A stretch of DNA of 64,000 nucleotides from Enoplolaimus lenunculus (taxonomy: Eukaryota > Nematoda > Enoplea > Enoplida > Thoracostomopsidae), in NCBI GenBank assembly GCA_030248215.1, contig JASANG010003184.1, forward strand, positions 62,001 to 126,000. Reading direction: 5' to 3'. Positions 21,024 to 31,889 of the stretch are shown here, in pieces. A model generated the notes under the pieces. That model was not told the origin of the DNA, did no database searches, and worked only from the letters and a program-made list of their open reading frames with translations. How positions within the stretch are numbered: the stretch's first letter is position 1; each line of letters starts with the position of its first letter. A program made the position numbers and the translations under genes.

Positions 21024-22271
21024 AACAGTTTGGCCCACGTCTAGAACAGGGGCTTCCAGGTTTCCAGGGTGGAAAACTTATGACCAGGAGTGCAGCGCAG
21101 CCACTCCTGTAGGTAGGAAAAATCACAGGCATAGGTTTTACTGGGGAAAAGTGGAAAATTGATAAGCCTGGATATTCCCTGGTTCGGTAGGGAAAATCTG
21201 TAGTGTATAGTTTGTTTGGAAAATGAGAAAAGTGGAAATTTTAGAAGCTAATTCCTGGGTTGGTAGGGAAAACCTGAAGCATAGGTTTGGTTGGAAAACG
21301 GGAAAAGTGGAAAATTTAAACGCCTAGATTTTTCCTCGGTTGGTAGGGAAAATCTGAAGTATAGGTTTTGAGCTTAAGAGAAAATCTAGGCATTTAAATT
21401 TTCCACTTTTCCCGTTTTCCAAACAAAAACTATACTTTAGATTTTCCATACTAACCCAGGGTAAATCCCAGCGTTTAAATTTTCCAGTTTGCCAACCAAA
21501 ACCTATGGTACAGATTTTTCCTACCAACAAAAGAAAAATCTAGGTGTTTAAATTGTCCACTTTTCCCGTTTTCCAACCAAAACCTATGCTTCAGATATTA
21601 CTTACCAACCACGGGAAAATCTAGGCATTAAAAGTTTCCACTTTTCCCGTTTTCCAGCCAAAACCTATGCCCTACGCTTGAATTTTCCACTTTTGCACTT
21701 TTCTTGTTTTCCAAACAAAACCTATGCTTAAGATTTTCCCTACCAACCAAGGAAAAACCTGGCATTTTAATTTTCCACTTTTCCCGTTTCCAACCAAAAC
21801 CTACGATTCAGATTTTCCCTACCAACCCATGGTAAATCTAGCCATAAAAATTTTCCACTTTTGCCGTTTTCCAACTAAAACCTATGCCCTACGCTTGAAT
21901 TTTCCACTTTTCCCGTTTTCCGACCCGAACTAGATATCCCAATGGTCGAGCCAAACCAACCAAAGTGTTCCTTCCCAACCAGACTTAGAGAAACCCTATA
22001 CGTTTATCTTTTCCAGTCTTCCAGGTTTCCGAACCTTGCCTGTACCTCTAACTTTTCCTACCAAACATGTGAATATCTAGGCGTTTGAATTTGTGAATAT
22101 CTAGGCGTTTGATCTTTCCAGTTTTCACAGACACACTTATGCTTTTTAATATTCCTACCAAAACAGCGGAAAATTTGGCCCTCATACACGAGTGTCTGCT
22201 GCACTCCTGGTCATAAGTTTTCCACCGTGGAAAACTTGGAAGCCCCTGTGCTATACTTTGGCCAACAGTTA
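21024..22271. mobile_element. 1.2-kb fold-back element with hAT-type ends and inverted repeat arrays
   Basis: The body is 21032-22263, flanked by AACAGTTT and AACAGTTA (7 of 8). The terminal inverted repeats are about 70 bp and include GGCTTCCAGGTTTCCAG and GAAAACTTATGACCAGGAGT. Inside, units of roughly 85 bp (TAGGGAAAA, CATAGGTTT, GGAAAACGGGAAAAGTGG) run forward from 21110 to about 21370 and then in reverse complement to about 21930, so most of the element can fold on itself. The outer motif GGCCCACGTCTAGAACAGGG matches the TTAGGC-bearing MITEs, so the same transposase may mobilise both. A fragment lies at 37535-37650. Confidence 0.85.
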
Positions 22272-22507
22272 CATGTGTATCTGTGAAAAATTATGTCCAT
22301 TGCTCTAATCATTAATTACCGTTAAAAATGCTTCCGCTGGCAGACACAATATTTAGGATATTTACTGTTAAATATTTTAATATTTTTCCACCATTATATT
22401 AAAGCAGGTAACGAGCGGCATGCTTTTATTGACGATACTAAACATTTTAATAACTTAATTCTGCCTAAGTTTGGTGGCTGCCAAAACTTACGTTTGCCAA
22501 CTGAATT

Positions 22508-22580
22508 ATGTAGGCCGAGGCCCGTGTGAAGATCAGGGACGAAACGTTTTTCTGCGAGACTGCAAGAGTAAGCTTAAGTC
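22508..22580. mobile_element. Half copy of a TTAGGC-family MITE end
   Basis: GGCCCGTGTGAAGATCAGGG followed by ACGTTTTTCTGCGAGACT and AAGCTTAAG match one terminus and subterminus of the family. The telomere-like interior and the second end are missing. Confidence 0.5.
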
Positions 22581-22843
22581 CAGATTATGGAGGCTGTGCA
22601 GCAATGTTGGTCTTTACCTGGGTCCTGCATAGCCGTTAAAAAAATTTGTACTTCATTTGGCTATTTTGTATGCGATTAGCGACATAGCTACACTATGTCA
22701 GCGTCCTAACAAGGCTAGTTTGCAAGAATTAGTGTAATTCTTACGGGGTTAGAATTTCACGGCTTTTTGGCGATTTTGGTGTAATGCTAACGGTGTTTTT
22801 CGCAGTCCTTCCATATTATTCTGACAACCTCAAGCCACGATTA

Positions 22844-23407
22844 TTACAACACACGTTTGCCAAAATAAGGATGTTTTCTAAAACTGCCGCTTCGTTTGCC
22901 GAAATATGTATTTTTTCTAAAATTATTCTCTCGTTTACCAAAATACGTGCTCTTTCTAAAATTGCCGCAATCATTCTGTTTGTCGGATCCGTCACGATGA
23001 CGCCGCTTGCCATAGTATCCGGGCGACCGGATACTGTCTGCAGATTCGGTCCGTTTGCCAAAATACACCACTCGCGAGCGTGGAGCACTCGACCGAGCGT
23101 TAAGCCGCCCTGGTGCAAATTTTGGCTGTCCTCTGTAGCGTTGCGGAGTTGCTGGCTGTGCGGATTTTTCCTCCGCTTCCACTTGATTGGCAAATGTCAA
23201 AAACTTTTTTACATTTTCAAAAAATCGATCATGATTTGAACCGTGTGCGTGCCTACGAATACGTCTTGGAATTTCTTCAACTTCAATAGGATCATTCGCA
23301 TCGACAAGAATCAATCCCCCAGCCGCCAAACGGTGATGTTGGTCCGTCAAAACTATCGCGACAAATAGCGTCAAGAACCACCATGCAACACAGTTGGCCC
23401 CAGCCAT
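22844..23407 (-). CDS. Neuropeptide precursor with repeated YF-amide / YY-amide peptides
   Basis: A single-exon 187-aa secreted precursor. Residues 1-21 are a signal peptide (hydrophobic WWFLTLFVAIVL). Residues 22-110 are a spacer with dibasic sites (RR at 48-49 and 51-52, KK at 67-68). Five Gly-Lys-Arg sites follow, each giving an amidated C-terminus after prohormone cleavage: SRVVYF-amide, TESADSIRSPGYY-amide, then three related peptides with consensus FRK-x-x-YF-amide (ending NFRKSTYF, NFRKNTYF, SFRKHPYF). The open frame ends VL and a TAA. The third peptide has a single Cys. Such peptides normally act on G-protein-coupled receptors after release from dense-core vesicles. The Y-F/Y-Y amide end does not match RFamide, RYamide or other families I know. 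The ATG lies 5 nt after a CACCGCAG acceptor, suggesting trans-splicing. Overlapping frames are shadows. Confidence 0.88.
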   Translation of the reverse strand: MAGANCVAWWFLTLFVAIVLTDQHHRLAAGGLILVDANDPIEVEEIPRRIRRHAHGSNHDRFFENVKKFLTFANQVEAEEKSAQPATPQRYRGQPKFAPGRLNARSSAPRSRVVYFGKRTESADSIRSPGYYGKRRHRDGSDKQNDCGNFRKSTYFGKRENNFRKNTYFGKRSGSFRKHPYFGKRVL

Positions 23408-23420
23408 TGGTTACTGCGGT
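23408..23420 (-). promoter_or_regulatory. Probable spliced-leader acceptor before the YF-amide gene
   Basis: On the minus strand TCACCGCAG is followed by TAACC and then ATG. Spacing is 5 nt, as at the TTL and the 148-aa genes. A TATAAAG sequence on this strand about 120 bp upstream (near 23530) could mark the promoter. Confidence 0.4.
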
Positions 23421-23459
23421 GATTTCAAGGAAAGGGTATAAATATTGTTTAGTATTTAG

Positions 23460-24040
23460 CTAAGTAATATTTGGTTAACAAAGTTTATTGAAATAATGTC
23501 TAAAACATTTTTAGTAAAAGTAAACTTTATATCACTGTGCTCAATTAAGTCACAATTTGGAATTTGGGATATTACCGGGGAAATTAGGATTTTGGGAAAT
23601 TAGGGTATTACCTGGGATATTGGGATGAACCTGTTCTATACATGGGCCACTAGACTTCTTTATGACAAAAAAATTTCCTGCAACAAATATGACAACTGTT
23701 ATATAACATTCGACCCAGCTTCAGAACCTGGCTTGTATTTTGTGCTAATTATTGTGTTTTCTGATCATAGTGTCACTACTTATGGTCAAACAGCTCAAAT
23801 AAACAAACTTGCCACACGGCAAACAACCTGGGTATGTTGCCAAATTAGTTATTCAACCATAACTCATGTGACCTATTTGTGCTATCAATGGAAAGTTCGA
23901 AAACTAAATGATTTCAAAGATATGGCTATAAACTTTTATCGTTTCGTAGTTATAGGGTATTAATTTAAAATATAACAAATTTAAACGAATATTGTTTGGG
24001 TTACTTTTTTTTCCATGAAAAAGCACCGTAAAAATCTAAA
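23460..24040. other. Upstream region of the YF-amide gene; no second gene seen
   Basis: AT-rich flank. A short TATTAGGG/ATTAGGAT-like low-complexity patch lies at 23560-23620. The plus-strand frame at 23625-23963 shows no domain or splice context and is left unassigned. Confidence 0.35.
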
Positions 24041-24044
24041 TCAA

Positions 24045-24380
24045 TTGGTTGAACCAAGAGTGAATGATATGTAATATAACAAGAGTGTGCAACTGGGTAC
24101 AGTCTGCGTACAAAATGAATGCACCCAGCACACGTTACGATTTTTGCCGACCCCTCCCCCCTTATTGACGGGGTGGTTGAAATTTGCATAGAGCGAAATA
24201 CATAATATGACATGCCAAAAAGTGCTCCGTATATAGTATATCATGGGACATCGACGACTCCCCCTCTCTAAATAAGGAGGGTACAGCAAAATGCAACGCG
24301 TGGTGGTACTTTTTGTGACACGCGAAATCCGACAGTTGCATACTCTTGTTTGTGAACGTCCACTTTTGGTTGAACCAAGA
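24045..24380. mobile_element. AACAAGAGTGTGCAACTGGG-family MITE, copy
   Basis: The left end begins TTGGTTGAACCAAGAGTG and reaches AACAAGAGTGTGCAACTGGG at 24078. The right end has CAGTTGCATACTCTTGTTTG and a terminal TTGGTTGAACCAAGAGT palindrome. The inner arms contain CCCCTCCCCCC and its complement-like CCCCCTCTC. Long minus-strand frames crossing it are artefacts. A further related terminus (AGTTACATACTCTTGTT) lies at 24664. Confidence 0.7.
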
Positions 24381-24549
24381 GTAGATGAAAAGCAACACCC
24401 GCGGGGTGCATTACATATTATACGGATTGGGTACACGTTGCTTACTTTTTAAAGATGAAGCTCGAATTTTGAAAATTTTTGTTTATTTGATCTTTTTATG
24501 ATCTCCCCTGATCATTGCACGTCCAAATTTGAATTTTCGAAAAATTCGA

Positions 24550-24690
24550 ATTTTCCCTCACCATACGGCGCCGTCCGTCACCGCACGACGAGTATAGTGT
24601 CACCCTTATAATGTGGGGTACGCGCAAAACGCAACATTCGGTAATCCAAATGTGACACAAATTTGGTTTAAGTTACATACTCTTGTTCGT
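24550..24690. mobile_element. Mixed fragments: GC-rich hairpin core plus a GTGTGCAAC-family end
   Basis: ACGGCGCCGTCCGTCACCGC (24565) is the core motif of the GC-rich hairpin family. It is followed by TTACATACTCTTGTTCG, the end motif of the neighbouring family. Both are too worn to delimit. Confidence 0.4.
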
Positions 24691-25463
24691 TAATAATTTA
24701 TTTAACCACTGTTGATCGAACTTTAGACAAGCACTGTCGTTCTCAGAGAGCTTAGCTACAACGCTGTTCGTAGTTTGTACAACAGCGTGTGGACAAGAAA
24801 AAAAACTGGACGCCGACGACAGTATACCAGAAATCACTCAAATCAAACATTAAAGAGTATTCTGTTACACGTCACTGTTAGAACTTTTAGCACCACAACA
24901 TTATAGCTAATGTGCAAAATTGAACGGCATTTGTATAGTTCCATCACAGTGCTAAAGGTGTCGACGCCACAACAATTTGGTTTTCAGGGTGGTTGCCAGT
25001 CCCTGAATCCCTGTGATTTTCAAGAATACTAAGAACAGTTCAAAACTATTTCAGTAACTTTAGCTATTTCATTAATAAAATGCTTAGGGCAGTAGTGGGC
25101 TTCAGGGAGGCATCCCGCCACCCTGCTTAGTGTCCTTTTAAATCGCAGGAGATTCAGGGGGCGGCAGCCCCCTGAGAACCATAACGCAAAGTTGACGCAA
25201 AATTTTCGCACTGGGAAATTAGTTTTTAAAGTAGGAAAAGAAAATATTCTGTGTAATAAGTGACAAACTGTCTTTCACACATTTGTGTGGTGTGGGGGAA
25301 CTACAGAAGCGCCAGTTGAACTATATACACCTGTTGTTTGAAATATTCGTAAGCGCCACACATTATAGATTAAGGTACTGGGCCATGTACAAAAAGTCTT
25401 CTAGTAAGTTCACTCCAAAATTGGAGAAAATAATACGAAACTCAGGTATTTTTGATGGTTTAA

Positions 25464-25666
25464 ATCATATCGGCCAATTTAAGGGGCGTAACAGTGGATT
25501 AAGCTTATTCCTAAGCCTAAGCATCAGCCTGTGCGTTGCAAAAATGTGTTCCTAAGCCTAAGCCTAAGCCTAAACAAAAAATGTAATCTAGAATCTAAGC
25601 CAACTCTTTTACAGACCTACGAGAAACCTGGACGCCCCTTAAAGTATTAACATGGGCCATCATATC
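25464..25666. mobile_element. TTAGGC-bearing MITE with perfect 8-bp duplication
   Basis: The body is 25472-25658, with identical flanks ATCATATC at 25464-25471 and 25659-25666. Ends GGCCAATTTAAGGGGCG and CGCCCCTTAAAG...CATGGGCC are inverted repeats. The interior has CCTAAGCCTAAG on both sides of TGTGCGTTGCAAAAATGTG. It forms a subgroup with the copy inside the TTL intron (34843-35027). Confidence 0.88.
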
Positions 25667-26528
25667 TGCATCTGTGTTGTATTATTAAAACCGTTATAGT
25701 TGTGTAACTCAAACATGTAACCGTTGACCAATCAGAATTATGGTGAATGTATCGTAAATATGATGTTTTTTATTGCAAATGTTTCTGGTTATGTGCCTTT
25801 TGCGGACATAGCTAGTTTTATTTTTGAGCCTGTTTTGGTTTAAATTCTATATTAATGCATATACCATTTAACACCAGTTAGCGATAGTTGTTAAACCTGC
25901 GAATCTCCTGTATACGATACTTAAAACGGGAACAAATGTAAGATCAGTCAAAACGTGCTGAGTTTCTATCCTCACCATCAACTCTAGCGATAACTACAAC
26001 GGATGTCACCAGAAGGTGACAGTTACTAAACACATTTGATAATACGAGCCTAGATGACAATGTTTAATTACGCAAGTTTGATACTTGGCCTGCTAACAAA
26101 TCTATAGCTGACACACTCAAAAATTGACCAGTTTATTAGTGATAATGGCTTATAAAAGCAGCATGAGTCCACAAATCGACTTCTTAGCTTTACCTATTTC
26201 ATGAAACTATTCGGTTCAACGCAGTTTCATAAACCATAAAATAGCCCTCGTTCAGTAACCTGGCTGATTTAAGACGATAAAAAGTTTAGCTAAGCTTTAT
26301 GACTCAAAGCATTATCGACCTTTGCTTATTTTTAATACCTTTGTATAGTGCTCGCATGGGAAGTAAGTAGTAGATTTTGTTGAAATGTCTATAAAATTGT
26401 GATATCGATAGCTAGCAGGAATTTCATGAGAAGTATATCAATCCCAAGAAACATTGGCTGGGTTACTCATATATTTTACTTAAGTATTCAGTTAAATTTT
26501 ACTTAAGTAATTACTTAAGTCGCCAACT

Positions 26529-26950
26529 TACTGTATTGACCCGAATAAGAGGGGGTCCCCAGTTTGAGTCCGAATCAATAGGAGTCCGTATCCCTAATAA
26601 GAGTCCGTAAGCGGATAGAGTCCCTAAACCCTAATTAGAGTCCATAAATGTCAATTAACCCTAATTGTAGCGCATAAATGACTCCAGGACCAAATAATTT
26701 GAGTTCGGAACTGTAAAGCGTACTTAAATTTTGAAAGTATATTCGTAAGTATAACCTTGTATTATCGCTCAAGCTATTGACACAAGACAATAATTTGACC
26801 GATAATTGCAGTACCGGATATATATCAGTAACGAAGGGCGACGGAGCGTGGGTTAAAAATAAATAACAGTCCGTAACCGAATAAGAAGGGGGTACCCTCT
26901 GGAGAGGCCAAATAAATATCAGCCCTCCTCTTATTCGGGTCACTACAGTT
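26529..26950. mobile_element. TA-flanked MITE, CCCGAATAAGAGGGG family, copy 3 (reverse)
   Basis: Body about 26531-26948. Left TA then CTGTATTGACCCGAATAAGA; right TTATTCGGGTCACTACAG. The interior is the reverse complement of copies 1 and 2. The minus-strand frame at 26635-26997 lies within it and is not a gene. Confidence 0.85.
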
Positions 26951-27336
26951 AGTAAGCAAATACTAAGCAAAAACAAATAAACCACCAATATGCGCAATTG
27001 TCATTCAAGAAAGTAATACTTTTTCTTTATACTCTGCAAAAAATGGTGAGTCAAATTGACTTTAGACGCTTCTTATAAACATACTCAGTCAGTCTACCAA
27101 AGTAGTAATAGTTTACCCCACTGCGGCATCTTAAAACGATTGGGCCTGTATTTGGGACCTTTAATCGTTTGAAAGTTTTAAAAACAATTTATTTTTCCAA
27201 TGCTTAAAAGGTACCTCGTTATGTATTATCAGATCGAATTTACCTTAAATTATATCAATTTTATATTGATAGGCAATAAGCATAAAAACGTATGTCCAAG
27301 CTTATTAATTATACGTTCTTTTGCCTGTTGGTTTAC

Positions 27337-27444
27337 GAGCGCTAGCTCTCCAGTCAGAACATCATTTGTGATAAATGAAACAAAAATTTCGTTTCATAAC
27401 TTTTGGCAGCCCGCCCTTTGTCAGACATTTCTGGATCAGCTGCT
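27337..27444. mobile_element. Partial hAT-like MITE (GGATCC end family)
   Basis: The right end CAGACATTTCTGGATCAGCTG matches family termini; the subterminal AACTTTTGGCAGCCCGCC matches the copy at 12177. The left terminus is worn. Confidence 0.5.
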
Positions 27445-27465
27445 GGTTACCAGAAACCGGATTAA

Positions 27466-27612
27466 GACGTGAGAGCCCCCTCGGGCTAGAGCGTCAAACT
27501 CCTATAGCTGAGTGGTGATGGTATACGCCTCCCACTCCAGTCACTGTAGTTCGAATCCTAGCATAAATGTATGTCTCAGGGAAATAGAAAATATTCATGT
27601 GAGAAAGTGTGA
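27466..27612 (+). mobile_element. tRNA-bearing element, partial copy
   Basis: Nearly identical to the 3' two thirds of the TTAA-flanked element at 58127-58389: GAGAGCCCCCTCGGG, the tRNA-like GCTGAGTGGTGATGGTATAC with B box AGTTCGAATCCTAG, and the tail AAATATTCATGTGAGAAAG. The usual right terminus is altered, and the left part is absent, next to a hAT-like fragment. Confidence 0.6.
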
Positions 27613-27619
27613 AACTTAC

Positions 27620-30210
27620 ACCAATATATATTCCGCTTATAGCAGCTTGCGTTTAAGGCATGGCAGAAACAGAGGCGTGATCAGAAATTTATTTCTTCAA
27701 GATACATTAATTGATAATGTAAATGTTGTCTTGCGAGTGACTGAGAGTGAGTGAGCGTAATCCGGGAACGTATTTCTGACCTAAGGAATCTTTCGGATTA
27801 CACCGTGTAAAAAACATGCCTTTTATGGTGTTCACAAATTTTGAGGTGTAGGTATCCCTCTATCCTACTTTGTTTACGTCAATGATCAAAAAGCGTTGTT
27901 TGTTGCTAAGACGCATGTTACTCTTGTGCTGACTATTAATAATCCTTCAAACATAATCCTTCAAACTGTAACTTTGCAAATTTGCTATGTTCACCAGAGT
28001 CAAACGTCATTAGGAATAATGGACACTCAGTGGCGAATGCAGAAGTTTCTATCGCAAAATCTTATACGATATATCGTTAAATATATATAATAATGCGACA
28101 CTCAAGGAAAAACGTCGAACTCTCCGCTCTATTTACACACCGGAAATTCGGATCCGGTATTTAAGATAAAAGGACTTAAATTTTAAACGTGTTAAACATT
28201 GATTGACTTCCGATGTATTAATTTTCTAAATTGATCAAATTAAATAAAATACGGCTGTAAATAAAATATTTGTTCCAACTCAATTTAAGGCCTGTGAAGC
28301 TCAAGCAAAAACCAAAATGAAAAACACGAAAAATACGCAAAAGGACAACGACTCTAGACTCGGTACTTTATACTTTACAACTGTGTGTATTACCTGCCAC
28401 TAGTTATTGATCTGGCGTAGAGCACTACCGTCAAAATTTCCACCCCCACATACGATGTTTGTAGCAGGATCGTGCTACTGTGACAGACGTCTCCACGGGG
28501 GATCATTGGGAGGCCGTGCCCCCTAATTGACTCGCTATAAAGGTAAACAATCTTGAGTTGCAATTGTAGGGGCGCCCCAAACTTATTCGGTGCCCCCCAA
28601 ACATGATTTTCTATGGACGTCTCTGGCTATTGTACGAACTTTTGGTTTTGTGCTAGCGAATGGTTTGTGTTTCAAACTTTATCATCTGGTGATAGACGCT
28701 ATACCGATTTGAAATGAGTTTATGGTATAGAATTGCAATAAGGTATGTTTAGGCTTAAGAGTAAAATAACTCTTTGCCGCAACATTTAAAGCAACAACTA
28801 ATCGCAGTATGCACAAGTGTTAATAAATATCACACATATTTTGCATTGCAAAAGCCAAAAACTCCATAAGATCCTTCGTGTTTTGCGGGTCAATCCAACT
28901 GACTTCAAGTTTAATGTCGAGTTATAAAAGCTACTCAGCGCAAACCTTGTACGCGAAATAATAACGAAATCTCACAATAAGTAGGAATTTTCAGTGAAAA
29001 ATTTTACTCAACAATGAGCCTGACTCGCGCGCTGCCGTTGAAAAACAAACGTATTTAAGTACGATCCGGGTCCTAAATGCCCAATTCAATGAAGGGGGGT
29101 ATGTAATTAGTCAAATGGTCATTTTTACTGACTCAATAAATACTATCTGTAGTTTCAATTTCATAAGTTTCCGAACTGAACTAAAAACATTCTTCCGAGA
29201 ACCCTTTTAAACTGAAACCAATTTATTTCAATGTTGACCATACTAAGAACCGCGTTTTATAGAAAATAAACCTTCGGCAGTACTTTACGCCGCAACCAAA
29301 ATTTTGCCGCAGGGAGGTCAGCTCAAAAAACGACTAAATATTAAGGATTAGTATAGAATTAACAGATCGTTATTAATACATGTTCTACAAGGCAGTGCTT
29401 CTACTTGAAAAAAACAAAATTTCGCTTATGAACGGCTGTAGGGCACACAGCCTCTCCTCGTCGGGTGCCCTTGGCCAGCTAAAAGCAACACTTCCAGTAT
29501 ATAAAATAGGCAAAAGTATGCAATTAAAATAAATGAGCAATTTGTTAAATCGACTTTCAAGGTTGAGCTTAATACAAATATTAATTCCTTTATAGGTTCG
29601 ATCGCCAACTGTCGAGTTCATTGACCAAGTGAACCTAGAGTAACAACTTTAAACCAAAGCCGTAAAAGATTATTTGCTTCCCTTAAGCGAAAGGTTATTT
29701 ATCGCCATTGGCCGGTTTCTTAAATAACGGAATAATTTATTGATATGATTTTTGTAAAGTTTTGGGCCGCACAACACTTCGAGTCAGCTGCTCATTAGAA
29801 ATAACAACCAAAGTTAGGCAATTAGCCTATATTTTAGGTTCTCGGTGTGATAAATGTAACAAATTTACTACTTTGTGCCCGGAATCTTAACCGGGTGCGC
29901 CGGTACCGGTTCCTGAAGATCAGTGAGGCAGAACAGTTTTAAGGCACATTTCATCGGAGTAAACTTGTCATGATATAAAAGTTGATTCGATATTTATTAA
30001 ACAATTTTGCATACACGAGTTGGAGGACACGCTTGCTCCACCTTGTACCCCTCAGTTTGAAGGTAACTCGGGTAAACGTAACATTCGTTCAAGTTGCAAC
30101 GTCAATTAATAATATTCGGAGCTTTGGCTGTCCATTATAATAGGATTTAAACGTGTACAGCAGAGAATTAGTTCTGCGTTTGTTACTGCATGCCGTCTGG
30201 AATCGTACAA
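27620..30210. other. No gene seen; scattered repeat scraps
   Basis: A long AT-rich stretch. 28420-28625 has C/G-run-rich sequence (GGAGGCCGTGCCCCCTAATT, GGGGCGCCCCAAAC) that looks like a worn transposon. I found no exon pair, RNA gene or satellite. Confidence 0.35.
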
Positions 30211-30215
30211 ACTTT

Positions 30216-30668
30216 GGCCCGTGTAAAGATCAGGAGCGGAACGTTAATTTTTTGCATAGGCTTAGGCTTAGGTATAAGCTCATTCTTACGCTTAGCTTAG
30301 GCCAGAAACGGATCCAAAAATTTCTGACCCGGGAGGGCGGGCTGACAAATGTTACAAAACGCAAATATTGAAAGGGAGTATCCTTATCATTTTATCACGA
30401 AAAAATTTTCTAAGGCCGAAAAGTTGTAAAGTAGGTAAAGACCTTACCATTTTATGACAAAATATTCTGAAGGGAAAACTTGTATTTTTTACAAAAAATT
30501 TTCAGAGTGGAAAAATTGTAAGGTAGGGCCTTACCGTTTTATCACAGAAAATTTCTGATATGGTGCGTACGCCTCCCTCCCCGTTCCCTATGTATCCGCT
30601 AATGGCTTAAGCTTAGGCTTTGGTATATTCTTATACTACTGCTGCGCCCCTGTTCTGTACATTGACCC
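30216..30668. mobile_element. TTAGGC-bearing MITE interrupted by another hAT-like MITE
   Basis: GGCCCGTGTAAAGATCAGG at the left and CCCCTGTTCTGTACATTGACC at the right are the family ends. The telomere-like part (GGCTTAGGCTTAGG at about 30260) is cut at 30302 and resumes at about 30605 with CTTAAGCTTAGGC. The insert is the next entry. Confidence 0.8.
30295..30612. mobile_element. hAT-like MITE (GGATCC end family) nested in a TTAGGC MITE
   Basis: The body is 30303-30604, starting CAGAAACGGATCCAAAAATT and ending TATGTATCCGCTAATG. Flanks GCTTAGGC and GCTTAAGC match at 7 of 8 positions and are themselves part of the host element's telomere-like repeat. The inner arms have repeated TTACCATTTTATCAC-type motifs. 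It shows that one family inserts into the other. Confidence 0.8.
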
Positions 30669-30850
30669 AGACTTCACAGTTAAATTAAACTATTTCATAG
30701 CTCCAATTTCAATTGAAGTCGAACATAAAAATGCAATTTTGCTCAAAAAGCAGTTTGAAAATATTAGTAGAATACAGTAACAATTGGCTTCGAGACGTGC
30801 GTATATGCGATATGTAACCTCATTTTCATTTATTAGCGTATCAGATTCAT

Positions 30851-31111
30851 ATGGCCAAATTTACAATTAGTTTGCATTCAATGATGATAATTAAAGCAGC
30901 AGTTAAAAGCGACAAAGAAACAGGGCACTCAGCACTGGCTAAAATACATGTACCACTGACTATAATAGGTGAACAACAGTATACGGGGCTGGATAACAAT
31001 GTTGTATGTTATTTGCAGCATACCATATTACCGTTCGAGACTGAATTAAATTTCCCAAATACCAAGAATCGTTGGGTTTTATTCAAAAATGAACAACTGT
31101 TTGCATTATGA
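30851..31111 (+). CDS. Possible 86-aa single-exon gene, unknown
   Basis: An ATG frame that follows a fair acceptor (CATTTATTAG, 14 nt before the ATG) and encodes a mixed-composition protein with no low-complexity bias, including IKAAVKSDKETGHSALAK and ILPFETELNFPNTKNRW. No signal peptide, membrane span or family that I recognise, and no splice donor. It may be a chance frame in AT-rich DNA. Confidence 0.22.
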   Translation: MAKFTISLHSMMIIKAAVKSDKETGHSALAKIHVPLTIIGEQQYTGLDNNVVCYLQHTILPFETELNFPNTKNRWVLFKNEQLFAL

Positions 31112-31205
31112 TTTTCTAAGTGCAGCTGTAGTGGCCGTAGGTACAGAATATGGACCCCCAAGAAATTTAAAAAAATAGTTCATTGTACAGATTTCGATAC
31201 GCTGA

Positions 31206-31885
31206 TGCAACGTTCACTTTATAACTGGGGCAGCTTGGAACACGTTTTGTCCAATGTTGATTCGACGTCAACATAAAATTCTGTGATCCGAATAGCGGTT
31301 ATGTAGACCAAATGTGAATGTCATATGACATTGGCTTACAAATCACTGATGTCGAGCGATCATCATATACAAATAACCACTTGTCATATAATACTGCGGG
31401 ACATTTATGCGAATATCATATGATATTCCAAAATTCTACTAAATATCATATGATATTTATACAGGACAATGGAATTTGTGCACGCTAAATAAAACAGTAA
31501 AAAGTCGGATAATGCAGCATTAAATGATTTCGCAAGTTGAGTTAGCTTCTACCGTTCTGTTTCTCGCTAAGTTTTTCCCAAAATATATTCCTAAGTACAA
31601 ATAATTCAAATTTGAAATTTTAGTATCATATGACATTCTACAGTACAATCAAGCTAGTTTACCACAACTTTGCAGACATTTTCAAACATATCATATGATA
31701 CTCGCAGACAATATTTGGAATATCATATGATATTGCAGTACAAACAGTAGATGTCACATCAGGATAGCAGACAATTCAAATTTTTTGAATCTCATAGCGG
31801 ATAAACGGTCAGACAAAATGTTACCAGCTATAGTCATAGGGACAAAACGTGTTCCAGGCTGCCCCAGTTATAACGTGAACCCCGC
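31206..31885. mobile_element. MITE, GGGGTTC...TTATAAC family with CATATG palindromes, copy 2
   Basis: The right end is GCCCCAGTTATAACGTGAAC followed by CCCGC. The left end keeps TTATAACTGGGGCAGC and GGAACACGTTTTGTCC, both exact partners of the right arm. At least six ATATCATATGATAT-type palindromes or near-palindromes are spread through the 680 bp. Copy 1 at 1602-2142 shares the ends and some of these sites. Confidence 0.8.
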
Positions 31886-31889
31886 ATGA

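Noticed and set aside
22784-23239. 151-codon plus-strand frame, the second longest in the window
   Set aside because: It lies opposite the YF-amide precursor and arises from the reverse complement of its repeated coding units.
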